Source: Heracleum sosnowskyi
Lineage: Eukaryota > Streptophyta > Magnoliopsida > Apiales > Apiaceae
Length of the DNA stretch: 64,000 nucleotides
Reading direction: 5' to 3'
Assembly: GCA_030848705.1 (NCBI GenBank)
Contig: CM061241.1
Location: 79,431,178 to 79,495,177 of the forward strand
The translations under genes were made by a program, and so were the position numbers. Each line of letters opens with the position of its first letter. Within the stretch, counting starts at the first letter, position 1. The notes under the pieces were generated by a model. That model worked only from the letters and a program-made list of their open reading frames with translations, was not told where the DNA came from and ran no database searches. Shown here piece after piece: positions 45,701 to 57,297 of this stretch.

Positions 45701-48700
45701 ATGAGGAAAATAGTGATGTTGATTATTTATCAGATTTGGATGACACCATGATGAGAGATGCATATGAAGAGGTTGGCCTAACTTTCTGTGCTTTTCATCT
45801 GTCTAGTTCCGACTTAAACATATCACAAGTTCAAGATACATATTCTCTTGGAAAATATGAATGTAATGAAAAACTGAATAGTGAAGATCCTGACAGTGTT
45901 GGAGTTAATTCTGCCGATTTAAGTATAAAACGACAGCCAGAAGATTCTACATCTTTTGGTATAGCACTGAAAGGGAATGATGCATTTGAGCTTTTTGACA
46001 ATGTGAAGCAAACGAATTTAAGTAAAAATCTTTCATTAGGCCCAGAAGCATCTGAAATAGCATTTGATATGATTGTCCTGGAAACGCCTGAAACCATAAC
46101 CACAACAAAGGTAGCAAGAGATATATTTTTTTATTATCGGACTTCCTTCTTTTCCATGCTGAATTTGCTAATTTATTATAAGCTACTCTTTTATATTTTA
46201 ATATATTTGTCTATTTCATGAAGATGGAAGGTTCTTCTTACTTTACCATCCTTAGAATTTAGGGTAATTTCAGTTATATCTTGTAGTGATTAAGCATAAT
46301 GCAAGCAACATAATGTGAGCTCAATTGTTATTTTATGGTAGTCTTACTGTGTCTGTTTGTTAAATTAAAATTGTTGATAAAATAGTTAGTGCTTGACTTG
46401 CAGGAGGCCGGGTTTCACGTGGAGGATTTCACCTCATTGCAGGCTATGGGGAACACTTCCCGTCAGGCTATTTTTTCAGAAGAAAATGGCAAGTCACTCC
46501 TCCAGCTTTCTCCTCTACCACACACCCCTCGACCAAAACACACACACACACACATACACATCTTTTTGTAAATCCATTATCCATCTGGTAAGTTCTTTCT
46601 TTCATTTAATTTGTACAGAAACAAATGATTTAATGAATAAAGCTCAAGAAAAATTCCAAAGCCGCTGGTTTGGTGGTTGGACACAGAAGGTTAGTGCTTC
46701 ACTTTTTATACCACTGCTTGGTTAGACATTCTAAAAAAGATTTTGATGGGTGAGGTATCTTGAGCAAAGAGTTTGAGACTGTAACGGTGAAAAATAAATG
46801 TGACAATTAGCTAACAAAAAAAACTACATTTTTACGGGCAGTCAGATTCTTTAATTTATTTTGTTAAAGGTTTTTCTGGTACATTCCTATGACTGAGTGA
46901 ACTCATGACACGCATCCGGATGGAGTTAATATTATGTTTGCTAATAACTAGTTAGCTTCTTTTATTTGTTTCAATACCGTATTAAATTATGATAATATAG
47001 TTTCCTTGTCACTCTTATGAATGAGATTTATATACACCATATCCCATTTGATTTATTTTTATTATTGTTATTCTTTTTGTATTTGTGTGTTCGACAGGCT
47101 GAAGTAAATGCAGTTGTCACCATGGAACATAAAAGTGCACAGTCCGTCCCTGCATTTGTCATTGGTGAAACAAGCATCCTTTCTGAATCTGCTGACATTG
47201 CTCCAGATGAGAACTCTTTTGTGCATATAGAGCATAAGGTTTCCTGCCTAGCTTCTCAATCAAGTGGAAATGAAAGTATTAAAACCACATATTTTGAATC
47301 AAGTATTCCTTCTAAGCGTTCAGGAAATGAAAGTATTAAAACCACATATGTTGATGAAGATATCATGAATTCATCAACTCCATCCATGGTGGACCCTCTT
47401 TGTTCTGTTGTTCCGTGCAGCATCTCTTTGGAGAACACATGTTCTAATCTAGCTCAAAACCACGAGGGCGAAGCTGAGACAAGCAACTTTGTCCCCATTC
47501 AGAAAGACAATGGGAACAAACTAGAAAGGTCTTCATATGTTGACAATTTAATTTGTGGACAGGAGCCTACTGCACAGGTAACTGATTCTGTTCCTCAACT
47601 TGTTCGCAGGCAAGTAACCTCACTTAAATGTTACAGCATGCTACTGCCTAGCAATGGTGTGTATTTGGATGAAGGAAACTGTAATCAGTCATTCCCTTTA
47701 CAATGCGAATCTGATAAATTATACTCTTCTTTTCAAATTCCAGTGGAAAAAACAAGTCATAGCACACAAAACTTAACCGATTCTGCTAAGAAAACATCTG
47801 AGTTGGTTCTCCATGAGCAGAAAAAAACATGTGCACCTATTAATTTAAACTGTGGTTCAAAGTCCTTCCCTGCTTCTAATTCTTCTTTATTAGATAATGA
47901 TAAGAAAGAAGATCTAGAGCAGTTAGCATTCCAAAATAAGGATGATGAGGTGTTGCAGATCAAGAACCTGCGAATGGCAGAAGTGCATAATGGTACCGTT
48001 CCAGGAAGAAAGCGTGTCCGCTTTGCTGAAGCTAACACTAGTTTTCCGAAGAAAAGGAGAACTCAAATGATGGATGCAACATATTCAAATTGGTCGACCA
48101 GGAGAAAGTTTGGTTTGGCAACTTCCAGCACTAATACTGAGCCTGAATCTAAAGGTAAAAAAAGGCGACCAAGCAAAAATCTTGACAAAAGTTTGAAGAG
48201 GCGTATTTTTCAAAATATAAAATTCTTGCTGACAGGATTTTCTAGTAAGAAAGGAAAGGAAATTGAGGGTCTAATTAGAACATATGGTGGCATTGTTCTC
48301 TCTGATATTCCTTCTCCACCAACTTCAAGAGCACTGAGGAGCTCAAGATTTAAATGCCAGCTGCTTCCTGTTATATTATGTTCTAGAAAGCTACAAACTG
48401 TTAAGTTCTTGTATGGCTGTGCCATCAAGGCATGCCTGGTTACGGTCGATTGGCTTAAAGATTCAATATGTGCGGGTTCTGTATTACCAACGAAAAAGTA
48501 CATGATTCTACCCAATCTTTGGGGTGAAAAGTGCCCCGGAATAGGAAAGCCAACACTATGTGACAAATATATTTTTGATCGGGTAGGCATCATGCTTCAT
48601 GGGAAGCCTAATTTCTGTAACAAAATTGCGAAAGTGATTAAACATGCAGGTGGTCATATATTCAAAACCCTCCACGTGCTGGTCCAGGGTATCGATGATA

Positions 48701-48930
48701 ACAAGTTCTCAGTAGGGGCTATAGTTACTGACGATGAAACTGCGCTCTCACGTCATCTTAAACACTGTGCCTTGGAAAGAAAAATACCCTTGATGCCTGA
48801 GACCTGGATCATTCAAAGTTTATATGCAGGAAAACTTCTTCCTGTCATAAAGAACAATCAATTGGGTACTCTGCGCCCATTTAGGCTACTGGATATTCCA
48901 GTTTCCCAGGAATTAAGTCAAGAAATATAA
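42706..48930 (+). CDS. Tandem BRCT-domain protein, probable DNA repair/checkpoint factor
   Basis: Seven exons: 42706-42762, 43104-43184, 43573-43704, 45253-46110, 46404-46488, 46619-46689 and 47098-48930. The frame is continuous for 1038 codons, provided intron 5 uses a GC donor. The N-terminus has GFRPPQFSE and WLPAWLQ, which I associate with plant BRCT DNA-repair proteins of the At3g21480/At4g03130 type. The middle is long, acidic and serine-rich, probably disordered. A basic segment at about 730-795 (GRKRVRFAE, FPKKRRTQ, GKKRRPSKN) is a likely nuclear signal. The C-terminus (about 795-1015) forms two BRCT domains (TGFSSKKGKEIEGLIRTYGG, VTVDWLKDSICAG, then PETWIIQSLYAGKLLP), which typically bind phosphoserine peptides. 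An exact orthologue was not assigned. Confidence 0.83.
44277..44580 (-). mobile_element. Solo LTR in intron 3 of the BRCT gene
   Basis: 304 bp, beginning TGTTGGAT and ending ATCTAACA, flanked by a perfect 5-bp duplication CAGGT (44272-44276 and 44581-44585). On the minus strand it reads TGTTAGATATTATGC at the start, has TATATATTGG in the middle and ends CCAACA, so I place it on minus. No internal domain remains. Confidence 0.82.
46489..46618 (+). other. Probable GC-AG intron (intron 5 of the BRCT gene)
   Basis: The donor reads AATG|GCAAGT and the acceptor TTTGTACAG. Joining 46488 to 46619 keeps the frame. The alternative GTAAGT donor at 46588 would leave an in-frame stop at 46569-46571. The intron contains an (AC)n run near 46540-46560. 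Confidence 0.7.
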
Positions 48931-49284
48931 ACCTCTTCGATTAATTTATGTGGCCACTTGCAGGCAGCAGGGGTGATATGTGGCCAGTTTCGATGTCTTA
49001 TTTGTATTAAAGTTCCGAAAGTTGGGATTGCAGATTGCTATGAAAGAATGTTGTTCAGTGATCTTCAAAATATCAGTGCTCAGAGTGATTCGGAAATTTG
49101 AGATGGTTAGTGATCTATGGAATGATAATTTTGCTGTTATGACTTCATGATTTGGTGCAATCATTTTCCTCGAAATAGTTACAAAGCTGGCTTTCCAAAA
49201 TTGTTCCTTCGGCCAGTCCGGATTTCACATGAAGCAACTGGATATGACTGTAATACAACTAAAGGTTGACTGTAATACAACTAA
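48931..49284 (+). other. 3' region of the BRCT gene
   Basis: No coding. It is probably 3' UTR and short flank. It ends with a 21-bp direct repeat (GGTTGACTGTAATACAACTAA-like, about 49243-49283) against the next element. Confidence 0.6.
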
Positions 49285-50139
49285 GGGGCTGTTTGATAAC
49301 TCTTAACGGGCTCTTAATGATTATGTTTTGCTCTTGGTCAGATGTGTGATGATTATCAAACACACTTAATGAAACATAAATCACTTAATGATCACTGTTT
49401 GGTAAGCATGATAAGCTAAACCAATGAATAAAATTACTTGTCTTGTTTCACTGAAAATTTGCAATTCTGTTTTCTTCAAAATAATATCATTATAAATAAC
49501 TTTTATATAAAGTTATTTACGTTACATTATTTTCTATCAAAATAATTTTTATATTATTTATCTACCTATTTTATATTTTAGGTGTATTGATCTTATAATT
49601 CCAAATATATTTTAAATTAATTTTAAATAAAATTTAATATTTAAAATAATTAAATTAAATTTTGAAATTGGAGGTTACTATACATTAAAATACGTGCAAA
49701 TACCAAAATAGATAAATAAAATATGATTAAGGGGATAACATTTTTGTTAACTTTAACTTCTTGATAAATAATTTATTTTCACATGACAAGATATATTTAT
49801 GATTATAAATTTTCACGAGTGTTAATTTTAAAGTACTTGATAATATTATACTAATAGATTCATAATTAGTGCATGTATCCCTCCGTATAAAAGTATAAGC
49901 TATAATGTTCTTTTGAGACCCTCAAATCAAATATGTAAATAAAAAGTCAAATAGATTTATATTTCATTCATGGGTGACATTTTAGAAAAATTAAATTTGA
50001 AATTTTTTAGTTATTCAGATAGTTAACATGAAATTTATCAACATCATTTTTTATTCGGTGTATTATTTCATTCAGAGATTATTACATTCAGTTAATTTAA
50101 TCATTCAATATTTTTTATTCAGTTTTATCAAACAACCCC
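49285..50139. mobile_element. Harbinger/Tourist-like element
   Basis: 855 bp. Ends GGGGCTGTTTGATAA and TTATCAAACAACCCC are near-perfect inverted repeats, flanked by TAA on both sides (49282-49284 and 50140-50142). The interior is AT-rich with no transposase. The GGGGCTGTTTG start and TAA duplication are typical of PIF/Harbinger MITEs. Confidence 0.82.
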
Positions 50140-50142
50140 TAA

Positions 50143-51337
50143 TATTAATAATTTTGCCATTAAAATACACTACGTACTCATATAACTTCTCTAAGTACGT
50201 ATTTTGGAGCATTTTTTTCTTGTTTTAATTTGTTATAATAAAGTGGACCCTTTGTATTTATACCAATTTTTCCAATTAAAATTTTTCAATTTGCCACATC
50301 ATCTCTGCAACATCCACGATAAAGTGTCACATTCATGATAAAGTGGGGGAGAAGAGAAAAAACTAATATTTTATTATAATGAAATTTGTTATTGATTACA
50401 ATAGAGAGCGGGCCTATATAGCCAATAACCAAGCAATAATAAAAAAAATTGTCCTAACAAACGAAACTATTATAATAACGGAATTATTCAATAATATTAA
50501 TAATATCCCCCTCAAACTCATGATGAAAAATCGAGAGTTTGTCAACAAGAAACTGAGCCACGTTTTCCAAACAAATCAAAAGCTGCAACCGCAAAATAAG
50601 CGAATCTAAAGCATCCATATCATCCCGTATCAAACGTAATCAAAATTTCAATTAAAGTTTATCCTAACCAAAACAATAACGCAACGAAAACCGAGTACAA
50701 TCCACAAATTATATCCAAATCAAGCTAAAACATAATTCAAAGATATTGTATCTAAATCATTCAAATTCCAAATTGTATCCAAACCAAATATCAATTCAAT
50801 AACCAATTCAAACCAACATCGAACCTAAATCTAACCGTCAATCCAATTCTAATAACTAATCCAAATTAATCAACTCAAATTCAAATTTAATCTAAACAAT
50901 ATCCAAATCTGACCAACAATTCAAATTATAACCGATAAACCAATTCTAATTATTAGTATACAAATATTTTTAGGGATAATTAATTCAAACGTTCATGAAT
51001 TATAAGTCTTTTATTGTCTAGGTCCCTGAACTATTTTTTTAAATACTGCGATCCCTAAACATTTAAACTTTCTAATTTGCATCCTTCCGTCCAAATTTGA
51101 TTAACGGACGTTAGTTAATGCTGATGTGGCGATGATGTGGCAATAAAAAATTTACGGAATGAAGTGAAATTTTGACATGTTAATCTATGACTGATTACAA
51201 AAACACGGGCGGTGAAAGTTTTTGATTTCGAGTTCACTAACATATGGAAATTTGCAGATTTCGGTAAGTTTTTTTTCGTGTTCTTGAAGCTAAAGTGCAT
51301 ATTTTTACTTAGTGATTTTACTAACACGGGTTTTAAG
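50143..51337. other. Intergenic stretch with a strand-skewed degenerate repeat
   Basis: No gene recognised. Bases about 50600-50960 are poor in G on the plus strand and consist of endlessly varied CAATCCAAATT / AACCAATTC words, like an old minisatellite. Bases about 50985-51150 (GGTCCCTGAACTATT onwards) resemble a degraded MITE. Confidence 0.5.
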
Positions 51338-52309
51338 CTATATTATTAAAGACGAAATATTAAAAGTTTGGTGGTCGGATGGACGAACGGTAGATACTTA
51401 GTGATTTTACTTAATTACCCTTACTTATTTTTTTAAAAAACTATCACTAAATAATAACATTATTTATAACCAATTATCTTTTCAGCTAAAATACATTACA
51501 TTTTTTTATTTTTTTCTAACAAATTCCTCTCTTTTTCTAAAAAAACACGGGCGATTATCTTTTTTAACAAAACATGTTACTCTTTCTATTTTTTCTTACT
51601 AAAACCCTTCATTTTCCAAAAATATCACGGACAAACCCTTACTTATTTATTTTAAAATCTATTTTAATACTTTCAATTACGAGCACTTTTTTAGCTGAAA
51701 CATGTTACTTTTTCTATTTTTTCACTTTCTAAAGAAATTATTATTAAATAATAACATTTTTATAACCAACTACCTTTTCAGCTAAAATACATTACCTTTT
51801 CTATTTTTTCTAACAAAATCCTCTTTTTTTTTTCTAAAAAAAATCATGGGCAATTACCATTTTCAACTAAAACATGTTACTCTTTCTATTTTTTCTTACT
51901 AAAACCCCTCATTTTCCAAAATTATCTCGGGAAAATCCTTAATATTTATTTTGAAATCTATTTAAATACTTTTAATTACGGACACTTACCTTTTCAGCTA
52001 AAACATGTTACTTTTTCTATTTTTCCTTATTAAGACCCCTCTTTTTCCAAAAATATCACATCCAAACAATTATTAATTTATTTTAAAATATATTTTAGTA
52101 CTTTTAATTATTTAAAAAAGTTTAACATGTCTACTTATTTATTTTAGCAAATGCAAATTAATAGTATATTAAAACATAAATAATAAAAATAATCAATATA
52201 TTTATATAAAGGAGAAGACGGGGGCGGTGAGGTGGCGCCTCTAGAATCGCTCCGTTCTATTTTTTCTAATTTTCTCAAATTTTCACAATTTTTAATTTTA
52301 ATAATTACA

Positions 52310-52880
52310 ACTTCCTTATTATTTTCGAATTTGTAGGACTTGATAGAACTTTCTTTGATTTACTATTTTCAAACTTGATAGAACTTTCTTTGATTTAGAA
52401 AATTACAACTTCCTTATTATTTTCGAATTTGTAGGCTTGATAGAACTTTCTTTTATTATTTTCAAACTTGTTAGAACTTTCTTTGATTTAGAAAATTACA
52501 ACTTCCTTATTATTTTCGAATTTGTAGGACTTGATAGAACTTTCTTTTATTTAGAAAATTACAACTTTCTTATTATTTTTGAATTTGTAGGCTCTTATGT
52601 TAATAATTGTAATTTTCTTTTTTATTATTTTCAATCTTAATAGAAATTTCTTTTATTATTTTCAAATTTGGTAGAACTTTCTTTGATTTAGAAAATTACA
52701 ACCTCCTTATTATTTTCGAATTTTCAGGATCTTATGTTAATAATTGCAATTTTCTCTTTTATTATTTTCAATCTTGATAGAACTTTCTTTTATTATTTTC
52801 AAACTTCATAAAACTTTCTTTTATTATTTTCAAACTTGATAGAACTTTCTTTTATTATTTTCAAACTTTATAGAACTTTT
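52310..52880. repeat. Minisatellite of about 30-60 bp units
   Basis: Many imperfect copies of TTGATAGAACTTTCTTT alternating with GATTTAGAAAATTACAAC, CTTCCTTATTATTTTCGAAT and TTATTATTTTCAAAC. Unit length varies, so it is a composite array. Confidence 0.85.
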
Positions 52881-53021
52881 CTTTTATAATACTTCTTGAC
52901 TTTTAAACATAATGGATTTCCATGTAAATCACCTTACAAACACCTATAAATTAAAGGCCATTCCTAACAAAAAATCTATACCGAAACGTTTTTACATAGC
53001 TTCACATTTTTACAACCATAT

Positions 53022-54453
53022 TGATAAGTGGATTTTATATCTACTTGGAACGCTTCAAATCGGCTTAAATTGACTGTTTGTACTCAAGTACTTGGTGTTT
53101 CTAATGTGTTTTGAGTTAGAATGTGCAGAGCTTAGTAATTGGTAGAGTTGTGGAGTTTCTGTGATTATATGGTGGTGTTTGAGCATTTTTGTGAAAGCCG
53201 AGTAGTTGCGGGACTTGAGAGCGCGAAGAAATGTCAAGAAAATGAGTTTTGATGAATTCTGGCAGAAACCCAAGCGCCCCCACGCTTGTTTGGAGCGCGC
53301 CCGCGCCTTAAAGATTGCTGAGGAGCGCGCCCGCGCTTGTGAGGAGCGCGCCCGCGCTTGCCCAATGCTGAAGAAATCCTGTTTCAGTTCTGTTTTGGAA
53401 ATCAGCAGAGACCAGTCAACCGTGAAGGCCTATATAAACAATTGGTGGACGATTTCAGATATCCACATATCCATATACCTACCTATATATCTATCCACCA
53501 TCAAGGAGAACAAGAAGACGGCTGATTACGAAGACCTAGTTTTCATCTTATCTTTGTATTCTTCTAGTTAGGCGATACTTTGGATTCTCGTTGGAGTTGT
53601 TTTTCTTAGACCTTATTACTAGTACTTTTAATTAGTATTCCAGACATATTTATTATCATGTTTTCATCAGAACCCACGATGATGAACGGTTCGATTATGA
53701 ACTAATCGTTATTGTGGGATTCTAACGGATTTATCTATGGATTTTAGTAGTTAATTGTTTTAAAGATTTGTGTGTGATGAATTATTGATAACCTAGTTTG
53801 GTTGTGCTTATTCTTCTTGGATGCGTAGCTAACATCTAAGTTGTTTGTTAATCTCTATTGATTGCAAAAGTGGATATAGAGGTTTAGAACTTGCCATGCT
53901 AGCATAGATTTATGTATGTTTGTCATGCATGATTCGTAAGTAATTTTAACCATCTTACTTGCCCTATGTAATCTGAATGGATAACTTGCTCGTTAAACCG
54001 TTATGTTTTCAAATCTTATAGACATATAGGTTCTAAACATAATTGGCGTCTACTCAACTTCTATCTCTTTTGTGGATGTTTGAGTGGTTTGGTATACGTA
54101 TACTGAAAGGTAGCGTGTACTGATTTCGTGTTATCCGATTAGTTGTCATAACCGTCACATGCATTGATTAAAGGCATAAAACTCTAGATGAAGTATTTAA
54201 TGAAGTTAGGATCCCATGTTTTATTCTCATAAGTAATTCGATAGTAAAATCATTAGTTAATTATAGTCTTGGTAATTTGCTTAGTTAATTTAGATAATCA
54301 AAACCCAAATTTGATACTTGTCTTAGCATTGAACAATAGCCATACATTGTTGCATAAGTGCATAACTGTGGTAAACCAGTCTCTGTGGGAACGAACTCTA
54401 CTTATTCATATATTACTTGTGACCGCGTACGCTTGCGTGATTTTGTGCGAACA
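53022..54453 (+). mobile_element. 1432-bp solo LTR, gypsy-like, in the Helitron
   Basis: Begins TGATAAGTGGATTTTATATC and ends TTTTGTGCGAACA, flanked by a perfect 5-bp duplication CATAT (53017-53021 and 54454-54458). TATATAAACA at 53431 is a likely TATA box. The look of both ends suggests a Ty3/gypsy (Athila/Tat-like) family, from memory. No internal domain is left, so it arose by LTR-LTR recombination. The 121-codon ORF at 53206-53571 is not recognised and probably not a gene. Confidence 0.85.
53292..53357. repeat. Three GGAGCGCGCCCGCGC copies within the solo LTR
   Basis: Copies at 53292, 53322 and 53343 in an otherwise AT-rich LTR, about 75-140 bp upstream of the TATA box. Strongly GC-rich and CpG-rich. 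Confidence 0.9.
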
Positions 54454-54474
54454 CATATTACAATCAATACAACT

Positions 54475-55642
54475 ATGGCATACACCATGTTGGATGCTTT
54501 GAACGACATCAACTATACCTGGATGATAAGAGTACGAGTGTGTAGAATGTGAGAATCTGTCAATCCAAATACTGAAGAATTGATCAGTCTTGACATGATT
54601 TTGATCAATGAAAAGGTTAATAAATCAATATACTTATAACTTATTAGTTTGTCAAATTGTATGATGTTATTAACTTTTCTAAGATATGTTGTATGACAGG
54701 AAAATTTGATCTATGCTACGATCCCGAAGATTCTGGTCTCTCGGTTCAAAAATCTTTTAGAGGAAGGCTCCGTGTACAACATCAAAAATCTGAAAGTTGT
54801 TTCAAGTACAGGGAAATATAGACCACTATCACATGGGTCTAAATTGCTCTTCATACGCATAACGTTGCCTAAGAGATTGGAAGAAGGCATCGTTAAGACG
54901 TTAACATATCACTGCATGGATTTCAGTTCATATGTACGGATATGATTGATTCACGTATTAATGACACCAACATACTCTCAGGTTTTTGATGCAGTAATAT
55001 ATTAGAGTAATATATAAGTAATACTATTATATAAGTTATAATTCAAACTATCATGTTCTAATATTATTTTTTCTATGTTGATTTAGATGTTGTAGGCTGC
55101 TTGACCTACTTGGGTGGCATTGAAGTTGTCAAAGGCGGTTGGAAAAAAAGAGATCTCAAAATTGTCACAAATTAGTAAGTTATGCATTATATTAATTTTA
55201 ATATAACTGTTAATTGTTTTTTATTGTTCTTGTAATTTTATATTACTTCTTTGGTTACCTCAATTTATTTACCATAACTTTGTGGGAAAAGTTGGCCGAA
55301 ATGGTTGATACAAATTTATACAAGGAGGATGGTGGACCCTATATAATAATTGTCACATCTACCCAGATTAAAAAATTTAAAAGTAATTATCTTTATTAAT
55401 GTTTTTATAATATATAGTTTTAGAAATTGCACATATATAAATCTATCTTATCTCGATTGAACGAATATCATTAGATATTATACAAATATTTGTTTCATTG
55501 ATATTATTGATTTAATTCTTATATTAGTTTTTTAACCATTTATTTACTCTTATATGCAGATACAATTAGCTTTTCTACCACAAGAAATAGTAAAATTTAT
55601 ACAAATCTGGATACACCGTATGTGTCATCCCTGAGAAAATAG
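54475..55642 (+). pseudogene. Replication protein A 70-kDa-like (DUF223) pseudogene
   Basis: Exon-like pieces read in order: 54475-54615 (TWMIRVRVCRM, stop TGA at 54550, then NPNTEELISLDMILINEK), 54701-54980 (ENLIYATIPKILVSRFKNLL and EEGSVYNIKNLKVVSSTGKY, stop at 54943), about 55087-55172 (GCLTYLGGIEVVKGGWKKRD), about 55270-55385 (TLWEKLAEMVDTNLYKEDGG) and 55560-55642 (TNLDTPYVSSL). The intron borders carry AG acceptors (TATGACAG, TATGCAG). It is the OB-fold single-stranded-DNA-binding protein that Helitrons often carry. In-frame stops make it non-functional. Its leader was split by the solo LTR 21 bp upstream of the ATG. Confidence 0.82.
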
Positions 55643-55891
55643 TAATATTATATGTTTATATTGATTTTTATCAATATAATTTTTTTAATATATATATGGC
55701 AATGGTATCGGTCCAAGAAAATAAAAAATCAAACTCTATAAACAAAAAGAATATGTAAATAATTTATAATATTACTTGCCCAAATGCAAATTTTACAGAA
55801 TATATTTTATTTGATAATTTATATAATTTTATAGATATTTATTTTACAATTTTTATTCTAATATTCTTTTTCTTAATAAATATATTCTAAT

Positions 55892-55921
55892 GCCGCTGCG
55901 AAGCGCGGCTCAGTAACCTAG
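55892..55921 (+). mobile_element. Helitron 3' terminus, first
   Basis: Hairpin GCCGCTGCGAAGCGCGGC at 55892-55909, then TCAGTAAC and CTAG(T) at 55918-55921, the canonical 3' end. Confidence 0.8.
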
Positions 55922-55938
55922 TTATTATTAATAACAAT

Positions 55939-55966
55939 CCGTGCATTGCACGGGTTTTATGCTAGT
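55939..55966 (+). mobile_element. Helitron 3' terminus, second
   Basis: Hairpin CCGTGCATTGCACGG at 55939-55953, then GTTTTATG and CTAGT at 55962-55966. It lies 45 bp after the first terminus. Confidence 0.8.
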
Positions 55967-57297
55967 ATATATAAGAGAACCAGTCACTGAAAAAGAACAG
56001 TAGAACTGTTATAAGCCGTTGGATTATTACTAGATCAACTGTCCAGATTTAACTCATTTTTATATACAAAATACTCACAAGAATATTGTTGGGAAAAAAA
56101 ACTACACTATTAGTTCAATTAATTTAAATATGAAAGTTTAATCAATTACTCATTTTAAATTCTTCTTTTATTTTAATTATTTATCTCACATATCTTTTGA
56201 TTATTTTTTCAATTTTATTTTTTTTTCTTAAAAAATTCTTATTTATTTTATTTGAAACTTTATACAAGAAAATAATTTCTAAGATAAAAGGATTCTAGTG
56301 TAGAACCTATTTTGTTTCGTTGTATAAATACAGTGTTCTGCTACTGAATTTTGTAAGTTATGCACATGAACTTCAAAGTTCTACGACTAAACTTATTTTT
56401 TTCCATAAATTTCTACAAGTGAACTTCATTTTTTTATAATGTTCAGCTGTTGAACAATGTTATTCATATAATTTTTATACCATAACTTTCGTGTTTTACC
56501 GCTGAACTTAAAAATCATGGAATCGAATTTGAAGTCAAGTACATAAATTTTAAAGTTCTACAACTGAAATTACTTTTATTTAAATGTTCACTGTTATCTT
56601 TTTTTGTGTTTATACCATAACTTGAATATTCTCACAAAAATTGATAAAAATAATGGAGAAATTATATGATGACGATGGAGAATTTTGTGTTCAATATCGA
56701 TGTTTGATTATAATTGTCAATCAAATATTAATTGACTCTAAATTGTGTATCTTGTGTTTTTGGATAATTTTACCCCTAATCTACATATAATAAATATATA
56801 TTATTTTAAAATATAAGTAAGAGTTTTAAAATATATAGGTTCTTAGGTTAAAATATATATTATTCGGGTTTTGAATCGGGACCGGGTCCAATATGAGTTC
56901 GGTTCGAATTTGAAGTCCGGTTCAGTTAAGAAAATATCTAAACTCGACTCAAAATTTAATGTCTATACATGAGATGCAAACTCAAATCCAAACCCAAAAC
57001 TTCGGCCAACATTATCAAATTTATATAAACATTGGAGTATTATCTGATTTTTCAGAATAATTTTAATATACCATGTCATCACAAATTTTTCTTACGATCT
57101 TGAACTTTGTGTTGGAGTTGTCTCTATAATTCATTTTTGTCTCTATAATTCATCTTTACTAAGTTATCTAAATATAGAATATTTTATACATGTTGTTTTT
57201 AAACTTTTAAAGGATTTCAATTTCGTATTTAGCTCAGGATATCTAAAGGAGTATATTTTATTCTAACGTAAAGTAAAATGTTTGCTATCTTAAAATT
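55967..57297. other. AT-rich intergenic DNA with a recurrent GTTCTRCNACTGAA motif
   Basis: No gene. Between about 56330 and 56575 variants of GTTCTACAACTGAA and GAACTTCAAAGTTCT recur in both orientations, as in some plant non-coding repeats. The rest shows nothing recognised. Confidence 0.55.

Larger units (their letters stand above)
51338..55966 (+). mobile_element. Helitron region carrying an RPA-like gene, with nested solo LTR
   Basis: The left boundary is placed at CTATATTATTAAAGACGAAA (about 51338), which resembles plant Helitron 5' ends, and is approximate. The right end has two Helitron 3' termini (see 55892 and 55939). Inside are diverged direct repeats of TTACTTTTTCTATTTTTTC type (51.5-52.1 kb), a minisatellite (52.3-52.9 kb) and a decayed replication protein A-like gene, a known Helitron passenger. 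No Rep/helicase gene remains, so it is non-autonomous. Confidence 0.65.

Noticed and set aside
46389..46725. ORFs reading through intron 5 of the BRCT gene
   Set aside because: One ends in a stop after an AC microsatellite, and the other is in the wrong frame for exon 5; the GC-AG splice keeps the frame.
47578..47611. GTAACT...CGCAG as a tiny intron in exon 7
   Set aside because: Too short for a plant intron and the frame is open through it.
53206..53571. 121-codon ORF with repeated ERAR residues
   Set aside because: It lies wholly within the solo LTR and is created by the GC-rich boxes.
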